64,000 nt of DNA from NCBI GenBank assembly GCA_016703625.1, contig JADJBP010000002.1, positions 434,001-498,000 on the forward strand. Direction: 5' to 3'. Source of the stretch: Chitinophagaceae bacterium (GTDB lineage: Bacteria > Bacteroidota > Bacteroidia > Chitinophagales > Chitinophagaceae). Shown one piece after another: positions 40,215-51,776 of the stretch (position 1 is its first letter; each line of letters begins with the position of its first letter). The notes beneath the pieces are model-generated. The model made no database searches and was not told the origin of the DNA. It saw nothing but the letters and a program-made list of their open reading frames with translations. Made by a program: the position numbers and the translations under genes.

Positions 40215-41153
40215 ATGAATCAGCAACCCGACATATTAAGTATTGCACACAAACAGCCACTCATGCAGGATGACCTGGATGTGCTGCTGCATGTTGACCG
40301 TATTGTACCGGGTTCGGTGCAATACAGCATTAACCGCTACCGCAAACAGCCGCAATGGAATATTGATGATACCGGCATCCTGATCTATCATATTGAAAAA
40401 AACAACCCGGAAGCCAATTACCTGCAGCTGAATTTTTGTGTAAGCGGCAATGTGTACTGCAGGCAAAAACAGACCGAATGTGATTTCTGCAAATTCAGCA
40501 CCAGTAAAAGCTGTGTTGAAAAAGTGGACAGCGTTGATGTAGTGAGTTTCAGTTTTAAGCCCAACTACCTGTCACAGTTTACCAATAACAGTACTGAGAA
40601 TGGTTTAACTGAAAATGTACTTTCCTTTAAACACAAGACCTCTTTTTCCAAACAATTGCCACTTTGTGGCAAAACAAGGACAGCGATAGAAGCATTACTG
40701 AACCATACCTATACGGATACCCGGGAAAATATTTTTATCAATGCCCAAACCCAGATCCTGTTGCTATACAGTATGGATTGCATGCTGGGCGATGACAAGG
40801 AAACATCCTTTACCTGCAAGTTCCTGCAAAATGCCGATGACCGCGAAAAGATCATCAAAGCACGTGAAGTGCTGCTGCAGCATATCGGCGAACCCATTAC
40901 CATTAAGGCGCTCAGCCGAAAGGTAGCCATCAATGAATGTTATTTAAAGAAAGGCTTCAAAGAAATTTTTGGTACCACCATTTTTGATTTTTACCAAAGC
41001 CAACGGATGGAACACGCCAAGTATTTATTGTATGAAAAAGGCCTAAGCGTGACCGAAGTTTCCATGCTGCTGGGTTATTCATCCATCTCCCATTTTTCCA
41101 CAGCTTTTAAAAAACACACGGGCATCAAGCCATGTGAGTTGCTGCTCCGTTAG
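40215..41153 (+). CDS. AraC-family transcriptional regulator with cysteine-rich N-terminal domain
   Basis: A 312-residue DNA-binding regulator. The C-terminal two helix-turn-helix AraC domain spans about residues 215-312 (ALSRKVAINECYLKKGFKEIFG, then SVTEVSMLLGYSSISHFSTAFKKHTG). The N-terminal domain is a cupin-like beta fold with a dense cysteine cluster near residues 83-100 (C-x6-C-x2-C-x6-C, in YCRQKQTECDFCKFSTSKSC). Such spacing could bind a metal or Fe-S cluster or sense thiol state. It precedes two TonB receptors and a HmuY-like gene on the same strand, so it probably controls iron or haem uptake in the manner of PchR. The effector is inferred. Confidence 0.85.
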   Translation: MNQQPDILSIAHKQPLMQDDLDVLLHVDRIVPGSVQYSINRYRKQPQWNIDDTGILIYHIEKNNPEANYLQLNFCVSGNVYCRQKQTECDFCKFSTSKSCVEKVDSVDVVSFSFKPNYLSQFTNNSTENGLTENVLSFKHKTSFSKQLPLCGKTRTAIEALLNHTYTDTRENIFINAQTQILLLYSMDCMLGDDKETSFTCKFLQNADDREKIIKAREVLLQHIGEPITIKALSRKVAINECYLKKGFKEIFGTTIFDFYQSQRMEHAKYLLYEKGLSVTEVSMLLGYSSISHFSTAFKKHTGIKPCELLLR

Positions 41154-41236
41154 TTTTCCCATTTACGCAAATCCTTTTCCCGATAAAGCGGCTGTTTATT
41201 TTTTATGCCCGCATTTTTGCCATCTAAAAAATAAAC

Positions 41237-43498
41237 ATGGCGAAAAGGATCAGCATTTTAGTTTTAAGCATCGGTTTACATGTAACCATCACTGCACAGG
41301 ATAATACCAACATTCAAAAAGATACCACAAAACCCGTTCATACATATTTGCCCGATGTAACTGTTGTGGGCCGTTACAGCAAAAGCGATATCCAGCAAAT
41401 GCCCGAGATCGTCGGCACATCGATCTATGCAGGTAAAAAAAATGCACTGATCGTTCTGGATAATGTACATGGTAATGTAGTAACAAACAATATGCGCCAG
41501 GTCGTAGCCAAGGTACCCGGTATACATATCTGGGAAAGTGATGGCAGCGGCATACAGATCGGTTTGGCGGCAAGGGGTTTAAGCCCAAACCGCAGCTGGG
41601 AATTCAATGTTCGGCAAAACGGGTATGATATTTCAGCCGACCCGTTCGGTTATCCCGAAGCTTACTACAATCCGCAATTACAGGCGGTGCAGCGTATTGA
41701 AATTGTAAGAGGCCAGGGGCCCTGCAATATGGACCGCAGTTTGGCGGACTGGTAAATTATATTTTACGCAATGGCAGTGAGATCAGGAAAAAATTTGAGT
41801 TTGAAACGCAACAGACTGTGGGCAGCAATGGCCTGTTCAACAGTTATAATGCCATAGGCGGTAAAACTGAAAAAATGCATTACTATGGATTTTTTGATCA
41901 CCGCAATGCTGATGGATACCGCAATAACAGTTCCTATTTTACCAATTCAGGTTTTGGAACATTTACATACAACATCAATAAAAAATTAAAGATCACAACC
42001 GAGCTGATGCGTTCACACATACGCAGCCAGCAACCCGGCGGGTTAACAGATGCACAGCTTCAACAGGATGTGAAACAAAGTTTCCGCAGCAGGAACTGGT
42101 TTGATATTACCTGGACAACAGCAGCCATCATTGCCAATTACGAATTCAATGAACATGCAAGAATGAATGTAAAGGTCTTTGGCATTTTTGGAAACAGGAA
42201 CAGTGTGGGTTATTTGCCTGCGGGCGGCATCAGCATTGGTGATACGATCAACCATTCAACGCATCAGTACAATGCCAGGAATGTAAATGCCGATAAATAC
42301 CGGAACGCAGGAATGGAGGCCCGTTTTATATCAGACTACCAGGTATTCCATACAAAACAAACAGTCTCGGCAGGAATACGCTTGTACAAAGGCACCACGT
42401 ACCGTTATGCTGCTGACGGCAAAGGCACAACAGGTACAGGTTATGACATGCGTTTAACAGATGATACCTGGGCCAGGGACATTGATTTTAAAACTACCAA
42501 CCTGGCTGCATTTGCAGAAAATATTTTCAGGGTCAGCAAAAAATTCCTGGTCATTCCGGGGATCCGTTATGAATACATTACCGGTAATGCCGGCGGAAGA
42601 AATGGATTTACCGCAACAGGTACACCGGTCATCCTGCAGGATCAAAAAAAATCAAGGGGTTTTTTCCTGGCAGGGATCGGGGCGGAATATCATACCGGCA
42701 GCCTTACAGAGATCTACGCAAATATTACCCAGGCATACCGGCCGGTGCAGTTTGCCGACCTCACTGCCCCGCCCACAACCGATGTGATTGACCAGGACCT
42801 GAAAGATGCGCGGGGTTATAATGCCGACCTGGGTTACCGGGGTAAAATAAAAAGCTGGTTGTTCTTTGATGCCGGTATTTTTTTCCTCCAATACAATAAC
42901 CGCATCGGAACCATTGTTCAGCAAAGAACAGACGGCAGCTTTTATAATTACCGCACCAATGTGGGCAACAGCAGCAGTAAAGGATTTGAAGGCATGATCG
43001 AATTCAGCCCGGTAAAAGCTTTCAGTAGTACAATCAATAAAGCTGATCTGAGTGTATTTGTAAGTTACTGTTATACAGATGCAAAGTATGGTAATTTAAA
43101 AGTGATCACCAAAAACAGCAACAACCAATTGACAGAAACCAACCTTAAAAATAAAAAAAGTGGAGAATGCCCCTGAACATATCATCAGGACCGGTATGAC
43201 CGTTTCTTATAAAACGGTTTCCTTAACCGGACAGTTAAGTTATGTTGATGATTCCTTTGCTGATGCAAACAATACCATCAAACCAACTGCCAATGCACAA
43301 AACGGGTTGATCCCCGCTTATACAGTGGTTGACCTGACTGCTGTGTATAAATATTCTGCCAGGCTGAATATCAGGACCGGTATCAATAATGTAAGCAACT
43401 CAACTTATTTTACCCGCCGTGCCGGTGGCTACCCGGGACCCGGTGCATTACCCGCAGACGGACGAACATTTTTTATTTCGATAGGCGCAAAATTGTAG
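41237..43498 (+). CDS. TonB-dependent receptor, FecA-like (two frameshifts)
   Basis: An outer-membrane beta-barrel transporter of about 753 residues. A signal peptide (MAKRISILVLSIGLHVTITAQ) is followed by a TonB-box/plug segment (DVTVVGRY...) and the plug core (VAKVPGIHIWESDGSGIQIGLAARGL). The plug ends in EIVRGQGALQYGPQFGGLVNY, typical of ferric-citrate-type FecA receptors. The first break is within that motif near 41720, where a G run has four bases rather than five. The second is near 43153, where an A run has one base too many. The barrel ends in FFISIGAKL, with a terminal hydrophobic pattern. The preceding AraC regulator and the following haem genes suggest an iron-chelate substrate, which remains unproven. 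Confidence 0.85.
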
Positions 43499-43528
43499 GA
43501 TTACCATTTGTTTGATACAATTACTGAG

Positions 43529-43558
43529 CAGTTACTGATTCCCGTCAGTAACTGTTTT
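43529..43558 (+). terminator. intrinsic terminator after the FecA-like gene
   Basis: CAGTTACTGA and TCAGTAACTG form a perfect ten-base stem with a six-base loop, followed by four T residues, 31 bases after the receptor stop codon. Confidence 0.75.
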
Positions 43559-43732
43559 GATTTAGATCAGTTATTCTGTCATCATTCGGTAAAATGATAT
43601 GACATTGAACAGGTATCCGGCTTCTTTACAAATCCATGATAATTCTCCGGTAAGCCATAACCAACTTTGTGATCGCAATTGACCAAAACACAAAATCAAC
43701 TGTCAATATTTTTGGATTCACAAATCAAATAC

Positions 43733-45783
43733 ATGAAAAAGATCATCACATACTTTGCAATACTCATAGCGGTATTGCCTGTTAATCCTGTGATCGCACA
43801 GGATTCTGCTTTTTCCAAAAACCTGGAAGAAGTGGTTGTTACCGGCCAATACAAACCGCAAACTTTAAAAAAATCGGTTTACCAGGTTCGGGTGATCAAT
43901 AATGAACGCATTAAGCAAAGTGGCGCCACCAATGTGCAGCAGGTGCTGAATAACCAATTGGGTTTTAGATTTTCGAGCGATAACACCATTGGCACAACCG
44001 ACGTACAGTTAATGGGCATGAGTGGCCGCAATGTAAAAATTTTGCTGGATGGCATTCCGCTGGTTGACCGGGGCGATACCCGTGAAAGCCTTGGCCAGGT
44101 TGATATCAACAGCATAGAGCGTATTGAAATTGTTGAAGGCCCCATGTCGGTCTCTTATGGTTCAGATGCATTGGCGGGTGTGATCAATATCATCACAAAA
44201 AATATTCAAAAGATCATTTTTCCCTAACGGCAAAAGTACAGGAAGAAACTGCCGGTTCTGATTATCATCCATTCCATTACAAAGGTGTTCATCATCAGCA
44301 TTTGAACATGCAATACAAAAAAAATGCCTGGGGATTTACAACAGGCGCTACCCATAATGATTTTAACGGCTTTGGCGGGGATGCATTTGGAAGGGGAAAA
44401 ACCTGGAAACCAAAAGAGCAGTGGATGGGGAATGCAAAGTTCAGCTACGACAAAGGGCCATTGAATGTGTATTACCGCATTGATGCCCTGCATGAAGACA
44501 TTCAAAGCAAGGGGGCCATAAATTATGGCAATTACAAAGCCATTGACCAGCAATACATTTCAAACAGGATACTGCAGCAATTACAGGGAAGTTATGCCTT
44601 CAGCAATAAACTGCAGATGGCAACCGTGATCGGGTATACCGATTATAAAAGAAGGACAAAAACCACGCGGCATGATTTTGAAAAAGATACGGATGAATTA
44701 ACGACCGGTGAAGGTGAACAGGATATTTCAACATTCACCAGCTTTGTTTTCAGAACTACCTTTCAATACCAACTGAGCAATAAACTGTCTTTACAGCCGG
44801 GCATTGATATTAACAGCGAAAGCGCCGGCGGGCAAAGGATCCTTGATGATCCCAGGATCACCGATTACGCGGCTTTCATTTCTGCAGAAATAAAACCTAC
44901 ATCAAAAATAAACATACGGCCGGGTCTTCGTTTCATTAAAAATTCGGATTATGATGCACCCCCGGTCATTCCATCGATCAACAGCAAATTCATTTTGAAT
45001 AAACAACTTGACCTGCGGTTTGCCTATGCATACGGCTTCCGGGCCCCTGCATTGAGGGAATTGTATTTTTATTATGTAGATGTTAATCACAATATTGTGG
45101 GTAACCCGAACCTGAAGGCAGAAACTTCCAACAGTTTTACCGGCTCACTCAACTGGACCCCTTTTCAAAAGAACAATAAAGTTTACCAGGTTTCCCTGTC
45201 AGGTTTCTATAACCAGTTCAATAACCAGATAGATTTTGAAACCCTGGATTCTGTACAATACACTTACCTGAACATCAACAACGCAAAAACAGCCGGCTTT
45301 TCTGTAGAAAATAGACTAACTGCCAAAAACCTGGATGCGTCGCTTGGACTGTCGTACATTGGTTTTTACCGCCAATTTTATAATGATAAGATCTACGTAA
45401 ATGAAGTAGATAAAAAATATTTATGGAGCCCCGAAATAAATGCGTCTGTTGGTTACAGTATTACTGCAATAAAAACCAGGCTTAACCTCTTTTATAAACT
45501 CACCGGTAAAAGACCGCAGCTGGTAACCGGCATCAATGCAGCAAACCAGCAGGCTTTACTGGTAGCTGAAACAGAAGCTTACCACCTTGCCGATCTTACA
45601 GCCAATACACAGATCAATAAATACATTTCTGTAAGTGTAGGTGTGAAAAATATTTTTGATGTTACCAATGCACGAAACACAGCTGTTGCCAGTAATTCCA
45701 TCCACAATGCAGGTTCAGCCGTTGCTGTGGGTTATGGCCGTTCGGCTTTTGTGGGTCTACAGTTTCAATGGAATAAAAAATAA
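43733..45783 (+). CDS. TonB-dependent receptor, HmuR-like haem receptor (one frameshift)
   Basis: About 683 residues after repair. The ATG at 43733 gives a proper signal peptide (MKKIITYFAILIAVLPVNPVIAQ). The plug shows LEEVVVTGQY (TonB box) and VQLMGMSGRNVKILLDGIPLVDRGD near residue 100. IEIVEGPMSVSYGSDALAGVINIITK follows near 140. The frame breaks near 44212 (A run of four, five needed) and continues into a standard barrel ending AFVGLQFQWNK. It is followed after 32 bases by a HmuY-like lipoprotein, the arrangement of haem acquisition operons in Porphyromonas and relatives, so a haem role is likely. Confidence 0.87.
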
Positions 45784-45815
45784 ATATTAGTCAACCTTTA
45801 ATAAACGCATTTATC

Positions 45816-46883
45816 ATGATACGCACTCAAAAAATTATTTTACTGGCAGCAGCTGCACTGGTGTTCACTGCATGTAAGAAAGAAACAGATCCTGTTTTTG
45901 TGATACCGCCTTCAACAGGTGCACAAATAAAATTAGAAGGCATTGCAGGAACTGAATCCGGCACCATTGCGGGCAATTCAGTTTACCTTGACCTTTCTGC
46001 AGACAGGCAAACGCCTGTTTTACGGTCGGGCTGGGACCTTGGTTTTTATTGTGGCCCTGATTTCAGGGTTATCTTAAACAGCACAGCCGTGGCAGGTGCA
46101 AAAGTACTTACTAAAAACAGCTTATCCGATGTTGGAGCTGCTGATACGATCGGCTTAACACTTACTACAAGCCAGTTTAACCCTTTACCCGAACAGCTTG
46201 CTTATTTTGATAATATTGCTGGTGATCTTACCAAAACAGTTATACCTGCTGTATCTGCAACAGATGCTGACAATAAAGTGATCATTTTAAACAGGGGTAC
46301 CGGTGGTGGTATTGCAGCAAGGTCCTGGGTTAAGCTGAGAGTGTTACGCAATGTAAACGGAGGTTATACTTTACAATATGCCGGCATAACCGAAACAAAT
46401 TATAAAACCATGCAGGTTCCCAAAGATGCCGCATGGCATTTTAAATATATTTCTTTTGAAAATGGTATTGTTGAGGCTCAGCCTGAAAAAGAAAAATGGG
46501 ACATGGTTTGGTCGTATTCCGTTTTTGAATCAAATTTTGGTGCAGGCCCGGTACCTTATAATTTTTCGGACCTGATTGCCATTAACCATTTATCTGGAGT
46601 AACGGTGGCAACAAAAATATATGCAAACGCTGCTACTGCTTTTTCTGCATATGAAACATTTAATAAAGACAGCATTGCAAATACGGTACCATCTGCCAAC
46701 CGCTGGGCAATTGGCAGTAGCTGGAGGAGCACCCAACCGGCAACCGGTGCCAGGCTCGACAGGTTTTATATTATTAAAGACGCAACAGGTAATTATTATA
46801 AGTTAAAATGTCTTTCCATGGGGATTGGAACCGACGGCGGCACAAGAGGCAAACCAGAATTTAAATACAGCCTGATCAATTAA
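45816..46883 (+). CDS. HmuY-family lipoprotein
   Basis: A 355-residue surface lipoprotein. The signal peptide ends in a lipobox (LVFTACKKE, Cys near residue 20). The HmuY fold, which in Porphyromonas gingivalis binds haem and hands it to HmuR, is suggested by GWDLGFYCGPDFRVILNSTAVAGA near residues 72-95, an IILNRGTGGGIAARSWVKLRVLRN strand pair and the WDMVWSYSVFE segment near 230. Its position directly after the second TonB receptor supports the assignment. The haem-ligating histidines of P. gingivalis HmuY cannot be identified with confidence by eye. Confidence 0.8.
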   Translation: MIRTQKIILLAAAALVFTACKKETDPVFVIPPSTGAQIKLEGIAGTESGTIAGNSVYLDLSADRQTPVLRSGWDLGFYCGPDFRVILNSTAVAGAKVLTKNSLSDVGAADTIGLTLTTSQFNPLPEQLAYFDNIAGDLTKTVIPAVSATDADNKVIILNRGTGGGIAARSWVKLRVLRNVNGGYTLQYAGITETNYKTMQVPKDAAWHFKYISFENGIVEAQPEKEKWDMVWSYSVFESNFGAGPVPYNFSDLIAINHLSGVTVATKIYANAATAFSAYETFNKDSIANTVPSANRWAIGSSWRSTQPATGARLDRFYIIKDATGNYYKLKCLSMGIGTDGGTRGKPEFKYSLIN

Positions 46884-46907
46884 TTCCTGTGTTCAACTAA
46901 TAAAATA

Positions 46908-46935
46908 GGTCCGCTGGAAAGCGGACCTTTTCTTT
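46908..46935 (+). terminator. intrinsic terminator after the HmuY-like gene
   Basis: GGTCCGCT (46908-46915) pairs perfectly with AGCGGACC (46920-46927) around a short loop, followed by TTTTCTTT. Confidence 0.85.
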
Positions 46936-47467
46936 GGGATTGTTACTTAATTGATCCTTTTTTAATAACTCTTTCTTTGGTCAGACATTATCGATTTTCA
47001 TTGGATATTCAGCATCAACCAGTAACATAGGATAGAATATTAAAACGGGACTTTATAGCCGGTTTATAATGGAATATTTAAAAGTAAGACGGGAATAAGA
47101 GTACTCCCGTCTTTTACCCTAATAAAACCCTAAACCAGCAAAAATCATTAAACTGTTATATTGCGACATCAGCGTTATTTATTTCTGAAAATAACTTTGC
47201 CAATTCTGTGCCAATTACTTTAAAATGTGGATAACTAGCCTTAAGATTATGTACCATTGGGGCTTTCACGATTTTAAGAAAAAGAATCCTCGTATAATTA
47301 CCAAAACCTCACTGGTAATTATGCTTTACATGATCAAATAACCCATATGATGAAACCCTGCTATTTTACTACCTTTGCACACTTATTAAAAAAGGAATAC
47401 AGGTGACCTGGTCAATTTGTTTGCAGATGACCTTGACAAATGCGTATAAAAGAATGAAAGATTATAT
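46936..47467. other. gene-free region upstream of ileS with two hairpins
   Basis: No open frame stands out in this 530-base gap. AAGACGGGA/TCCCGTCTT (47086-47113) forms a nine-base stem followed by TTA. ATAATTACCA/TGGTAATTAT (47294-47322) forms a perfect ten-base stem with a nine-base loop. The ileS promoter box lies at 47370 and leaves an untranslated leader of about 85 bases. I see no other recognisable element. Confidence 0.5.
47370..47377 (+). promoter_or_regulatory. -7 promoter box for ileS
   Basis: TACCTTTG followed by C matches TAnnTTTG about 90 bases before the ileS ATG. The spacing implies a real 5' leader, unlike dtd, glyQS and mfd. Confidence 0.45.
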
Positions 47468-50400
47468 ATGAGTGGCAAATACACCGAATACAAACAATTA
47501 AACCTCCCTTCCATCAGCGAAGAGATACTGGCTAAATGGAAAAATGAAAACACATTTGAAAAAAGTGTTGAACTCAGGGAAGGAAAAACTCCCTTTGTCT
47601 TTTACGAAGGCCCGCCAAGCGCCAATGGCATGCCCGGTATTCATCATGTTATTTCACGTACCTTAAAAGACCTTGTTTGCCGCTATAAAACCATGCAGGG
47701 TTTCCAGGTAAAACGCAAAGGTGGCTGGGACACGCATGGCCTGCCGATTGAACTGGGTGTTGAAAAAGAACTGGGAATAACCAAAGAAGATATCGGTGTT
47801 AAGATCTCTGTTGAAGATTATAATAAAAAATGCCGCGAAGTGGTGATGCGCTTTAAAGATAAGTGGGACGACATCACCCAAAAAATGGGTTACTGGGTTG
47901 ACTTAAAAAATCCATATGTAACATTTGAGAACAATTATATTGAAACATTTTGGTGGTGCCTGAGCGAATTGTATAAAAAAGGATTCCTGTATGAGAGTGT
48001 TAGCATTCAGCCTTACTCGCCTGCAGCAGGTACGGGTTTAAGCAGCCACGAATTAAACCAGCCGGGAACGTATAAGGATGTGAAGGATACGAGTGCAGTG
48101 GCAATGTTTAAAATAAGTCAAAAATCAAAAGTAAAAATCAAAAATTTTGATGGCGAAGCATTTTTAATGGCCTGGACAACTACACCATGGACCTTGCCTT
48201 CAAACCTCGGGTTAACTGTTGGGCCAAATATTGATTATGCTTTGGTAAAAACTTTTAATCCGTATACATATTTTTACATCAATGTTATTCTTGCAAAAGC
48301 ATTGATTGGAAAATATTTTAAGCCTGAAGGAGAGAAAGGTGATTTTGAAAATTATAATGCTGAAATAAAATTGCAACCCTGGAAAATAATTGCAGAATTT
48401 AAAGGAAGTGAATTGGAAGGGTTAACCTACGAACAACTCCTCCCCTCCGAAGCAAATACATTGGAAAAGATACAGGAGATCACCCCGGGCGCTGAACCAT
48501 TCAGGGTTCTGCTGGGCGATTTTGTTACCACCGAAGATGGTACCGGTATTGTTCATACAGCGCCTGCCTTTGGTGCAGATGATTTCAGGATTGGACAAAA
48601 AAACAATATTGGCATTTTAACCCTGGTTGATAAACAGGGAAAATTTGTGGAAGGTGTGGGTGAATTCAGCAACCGCTATGTAAAAAATTATAAAGACGAA
48701 AAAGATTATGTGGATGTGAATATCGACATCGCCGTAAAACTAAAAAAAGAGAACCGGGCATTTAAGGTAGAAAAATACGAACACAATTACCCGCATTGCT
48801 GGCGCACCGATAAACCCATTATTTATTACCCGCTGGATGCCTGGTTCATTAAAACCACTGCCGTTAAAGAGCGGATGGTGGAACTGAATAAAACCATCAA
48901 CTGGAAACCGGCCAATACCGGAACCGGCCGCTTTGGTAACTGGCTGGAGAATGTAGTGGACTGGAACCTGAGCCGCAGCCGCTTTTGGGGAACACCATTA
49001 CCCATCTGGAAAACAGAAGATGGTGAAGAAGAGATCTGCATTGGTTCAGTTGAAGAACTGAATAACGAAATAAAAAAGCTGCTGCAGTGTTGGGTGGCGA
49101 AACAAATAAACATTACCTGCACGAAGGAATATTAGATCTGCATAAACCTTATGTTGATGAAATAACCCTGGTAAGTGCAACAGGCAAACCCATGCAGCGT
49201 GTACCCGACCTGATAGATGTGTGGTTCGACAGCGGCGCCATGCCCTATGCCCAATGGCATTTCCCTTTCGAAAATGTTGAAGCCTTTTCAAAAAGTTATC
49301 CTGCTGATTTTATTGCTGAAGGGGTAGACCAGACAAGAGGTTGGTTCTATACTTTACATGCCTTAGCTGCCTTATTAAAAGAAAGTATTGACGAAAAAAT
49401 AAACGGGTATAATGCTGCAAACCCTGCAAACCCTGCTTTGAAGAATATGGGTACCGGGCTGGCATATAAAACTGTTGTAAGCAACGGCCTGGTGCTGGAT
49501 AAGGCCGGCAATAAAATGAGTAAACGCCTCGGCAACGTGGTAGATCCCTTTGTTACCATTGATCATTTTGGTGCGGATGCAACCCGCTGGTACCTTATCA
49601 CCAATGCATCGCCCTGGGACAGTTTAAAGTTTGATGTGGAAGGCATTAAAGAAGTGCAGCGCAAATTCTTTGGAACGCTGTATAATACCTACCAGTTTTT
49701 TGCTTTGTATGCCAACGTAGATGGATTTGCCTTTAAAGAAACAAATATCCCGGTAAAAGAAAGGCCGGAGATAGACCAGTGGATCTTATCGTCCCTTAAC
49801 TCGTTAATAAAAAATGTACAGGAAAATTTTGATGATTACGAACCCACGCAGGCGGGCCGGGCCATTGAAGATTTTGTAGATGCACACCTGAGTAACTGGT
49901 ATGTAAGATTGAGCCGCCGCCGGTTCTGGAAAGGTGAATATGAGCACGACAAGATCAGTGCCTATCAAACCCTGTACGAATGCCTGGAAACTCTTTGTAA
50001 ACTGATGGCCCCGGTTGCACCCTTCTTTGCAGATTGGTTATTTAATAATCTGAATGTAGTATCAAATCGTTTTACATCAGAATCAGTGCACCTTACCGAT
50101 TTTCCTAAACCGGATGAAACGGTCATTGATATTGACCTGGAAAAAAGAATGCAGCTGGCCCAGGATATTTCTTCTTTAATATTATCCCTGCGTAAAAAAG
50201 TTAACCTTAAAGTAAGGCAGCCCCTGCAAAAGGTACTTATCCCGGCATTGGATAATACCATGGCTGCCCGCATCAAAAAAGTTTCAGATATCATAAAAGC
50301 CGAAACAAATATTAAAGAAATTGATATTTTGGGCGCAGAAAATGATTTTATCCGGAAAAAAGCCAAGGCCAATTTTAAGACATTGGGCAAAAACTGGGGG

Positions 50401-50888
50401 CAAAAATGAAATGGGCGGCTGAGCAAATTGCAGCTTTTGACAATGCAACCATTGACAAAGTGCTGGAAAATGAATATGTACTTAACCCCGATCATAAAAA
50501 TACCGGGGATGAGCCGGTGATCATCAATGCTGAGGACCTGGAAATTTCAACAGATGAGATACCGGGCTATGAAGTTGCTGTAAAAGGGCCGTTAACAGTA
50601 GCATTAGATATAGTGATTTCGGATGATTTAAATAAAGAAGGGGATGCCCGGGAATTTGTTAACCGGGTACAAAATATCAGGAAAGACAGTGGTTTTAACC
50701 TCACCGACAGGATAGATGTAATGCTAAGTGAAAATGGGGCAATTCAGCCGTCATTAATTCAATATAAAGACTATATTTGCGCCGAAATTCTAGCTGATTC
50801 GCTTGCTTTTTTACCCGAAATAAACAACGGAATTGAAATTGAAGTGAATGACGTTATATTACAAGTGAACGTACTTAAAAAAGGATAA
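47468..50888 (+). CDS. ileS: isoleucine--tRNA ligase (two frameshifts)
   Basis: A class I synthetase of about 1,140 residues with proofreading. The HIGH-type motif appears as GMPGIHH near residue 57, the editing domain carries AWTTTPWTLPSN near 240, and the KMSKS loop is NKMSKRLGNVVDP near 680. The long C-terminal anticodon domain follows. The frame is lost near 49075 (A run of six, seven needed) and near 50388 (A run of five, six needed); bridging them gives an unbroken, correctly ordered protein. This gene is essential in bacteria, so the breaks are almost certainly sequence errors. A repeat-like phrase is embedded in frame at 48115-48148. The DksA-like gene follows after four bases. Confidence 0.95.
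48115..48148. repeat. phrase-like sequence in frame inside ileS
   Basis: The DNA reads AGTCAAAAATCAAAAGTAAA followed by AATCAAAAATTTTG and encodes a Ser/Gln/Lys-rich stretch (SQKSKVKIKN) in the editing domain just before LMAWTTTPW. The 18-mer AAAATCAAAAGTAAAAAT at 48121-48138 recurs exactly at 51781-51798, downstream of the next gene. Confidence 0.65.
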
Positions 50889-50892
50889 TAGT

Positions 50893-51776
50893 ATGGCTAC
50901 AAAAAAGAAAGTTGCTAAACCAGCAGCAAAAAAAGTGGTAAAACCAGTTAAAAAGGCAGCTCCTGCAAAGAAGACCGCCCCGGTTAAAAAAGCTGCCCCT
51001 GCCAAAAAACCTGCCCTAAAAAAGCAGTTATAAAGAAATCGGCACCAAAGCCTGTTGCTAAGAAAAAAGTAGAAAAACAGATAAAAAAGGTCCCTAAAAA
51101 GGCAATTGTTGTAAAAAAAGCAGCAAAACCAGCAGTTAAAGCTGTTGCTAAAAAACCGGTAATAAAACCTATGAAAAAAATTGAAGTAAAAAAACAGGCG
51201 GTAAAACCGGCTCCTGTTAAAAAAATGCCGGTAAAAGTTTTGGCTCCTGTAAAAGCAAAATCACCCGAAAAAGCAAAAGACATAAAAATCATTCCGGCAA
51301 AACCAGTGGTATTGCCAAAGATCAATACCAAAACATCGCGGAAATACCAGCCTGAATTCACCAAATCGGTGCTTGACCAGCCGGTACATGACCTGGGTGC
51401 GCCCATTGTTCGTTACAGCGATGCTGACCTGACCGAATTCAGGGATATCATTCAGCGTAAACTGGATTCAGCTAAAAAAGAATTAAGTTACCTGCAGGGA
51501 CTGATCACCCGTAAAGATGAAATGGGTGGCGATAATGATGATGCCCGTTATATGACCATGGAAGATGGCAGCCTGAGTATGGAAAGGGAGCAACTGAGCC
51601 AGATGGCCAGCCGCCAGATCACTTTTATTGATCACCTGGAAAAAGCATTGATGCGTATTGAAAATAAAACCTACGGCATCTGCCGGGTAACCGGTCAGTT
51701 AATTGACAAAGCCCGTTTACGTGCAGTACCCCATGCTACTTTGAGCATTGAAGCCAAGATGGGAGCGGCGAAATAA
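50893..51776 (+). CDS. DksA/TraR-family protein with histone-H1-like Lys/Ala/Pro tail (one frameshift)
   Basis: About 294 residues. The N-terminal 140 residues are low-complexity repeats of KKxA, KPA and VKK type, highly basic and similar to histone H1 or AlgP tails. The C-terminal 120 residues form a DksA/TraR coiled-coil and zinc-finger-like module (DLTEFRDIIQRKLDSAKKEL, then YGICRVTGQLIDKARLRAVPHAT). Only the first zinc cysteine is kept in the finger, so zinc may not bind. The ATG at 50893 follows ileS by four bases. One C is missing near 51015 (three C, four needed), which restores the repeat pattern. It may bind RNA polymerase and DNA. In related genomes I recall lspA after this gene; none is here. 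Confidence 0.8.

Noticed and set aside
47468..50888. Programmed frameshifting or poly(A) slippage as the reason for split genes
   Set aside because: Breaks occur at many unrelated runs, including short C and G runs, without slippery heptamers or downstream structures. Sequence error is the simpler account.
50893..51160. Dense short repeats considered as a tandem-repeat or CRISPR-like array
   Set aside because: They are codon repeats for Lys, Ala, Pro and Val in a low-complexity protein tail, without constant spacers.
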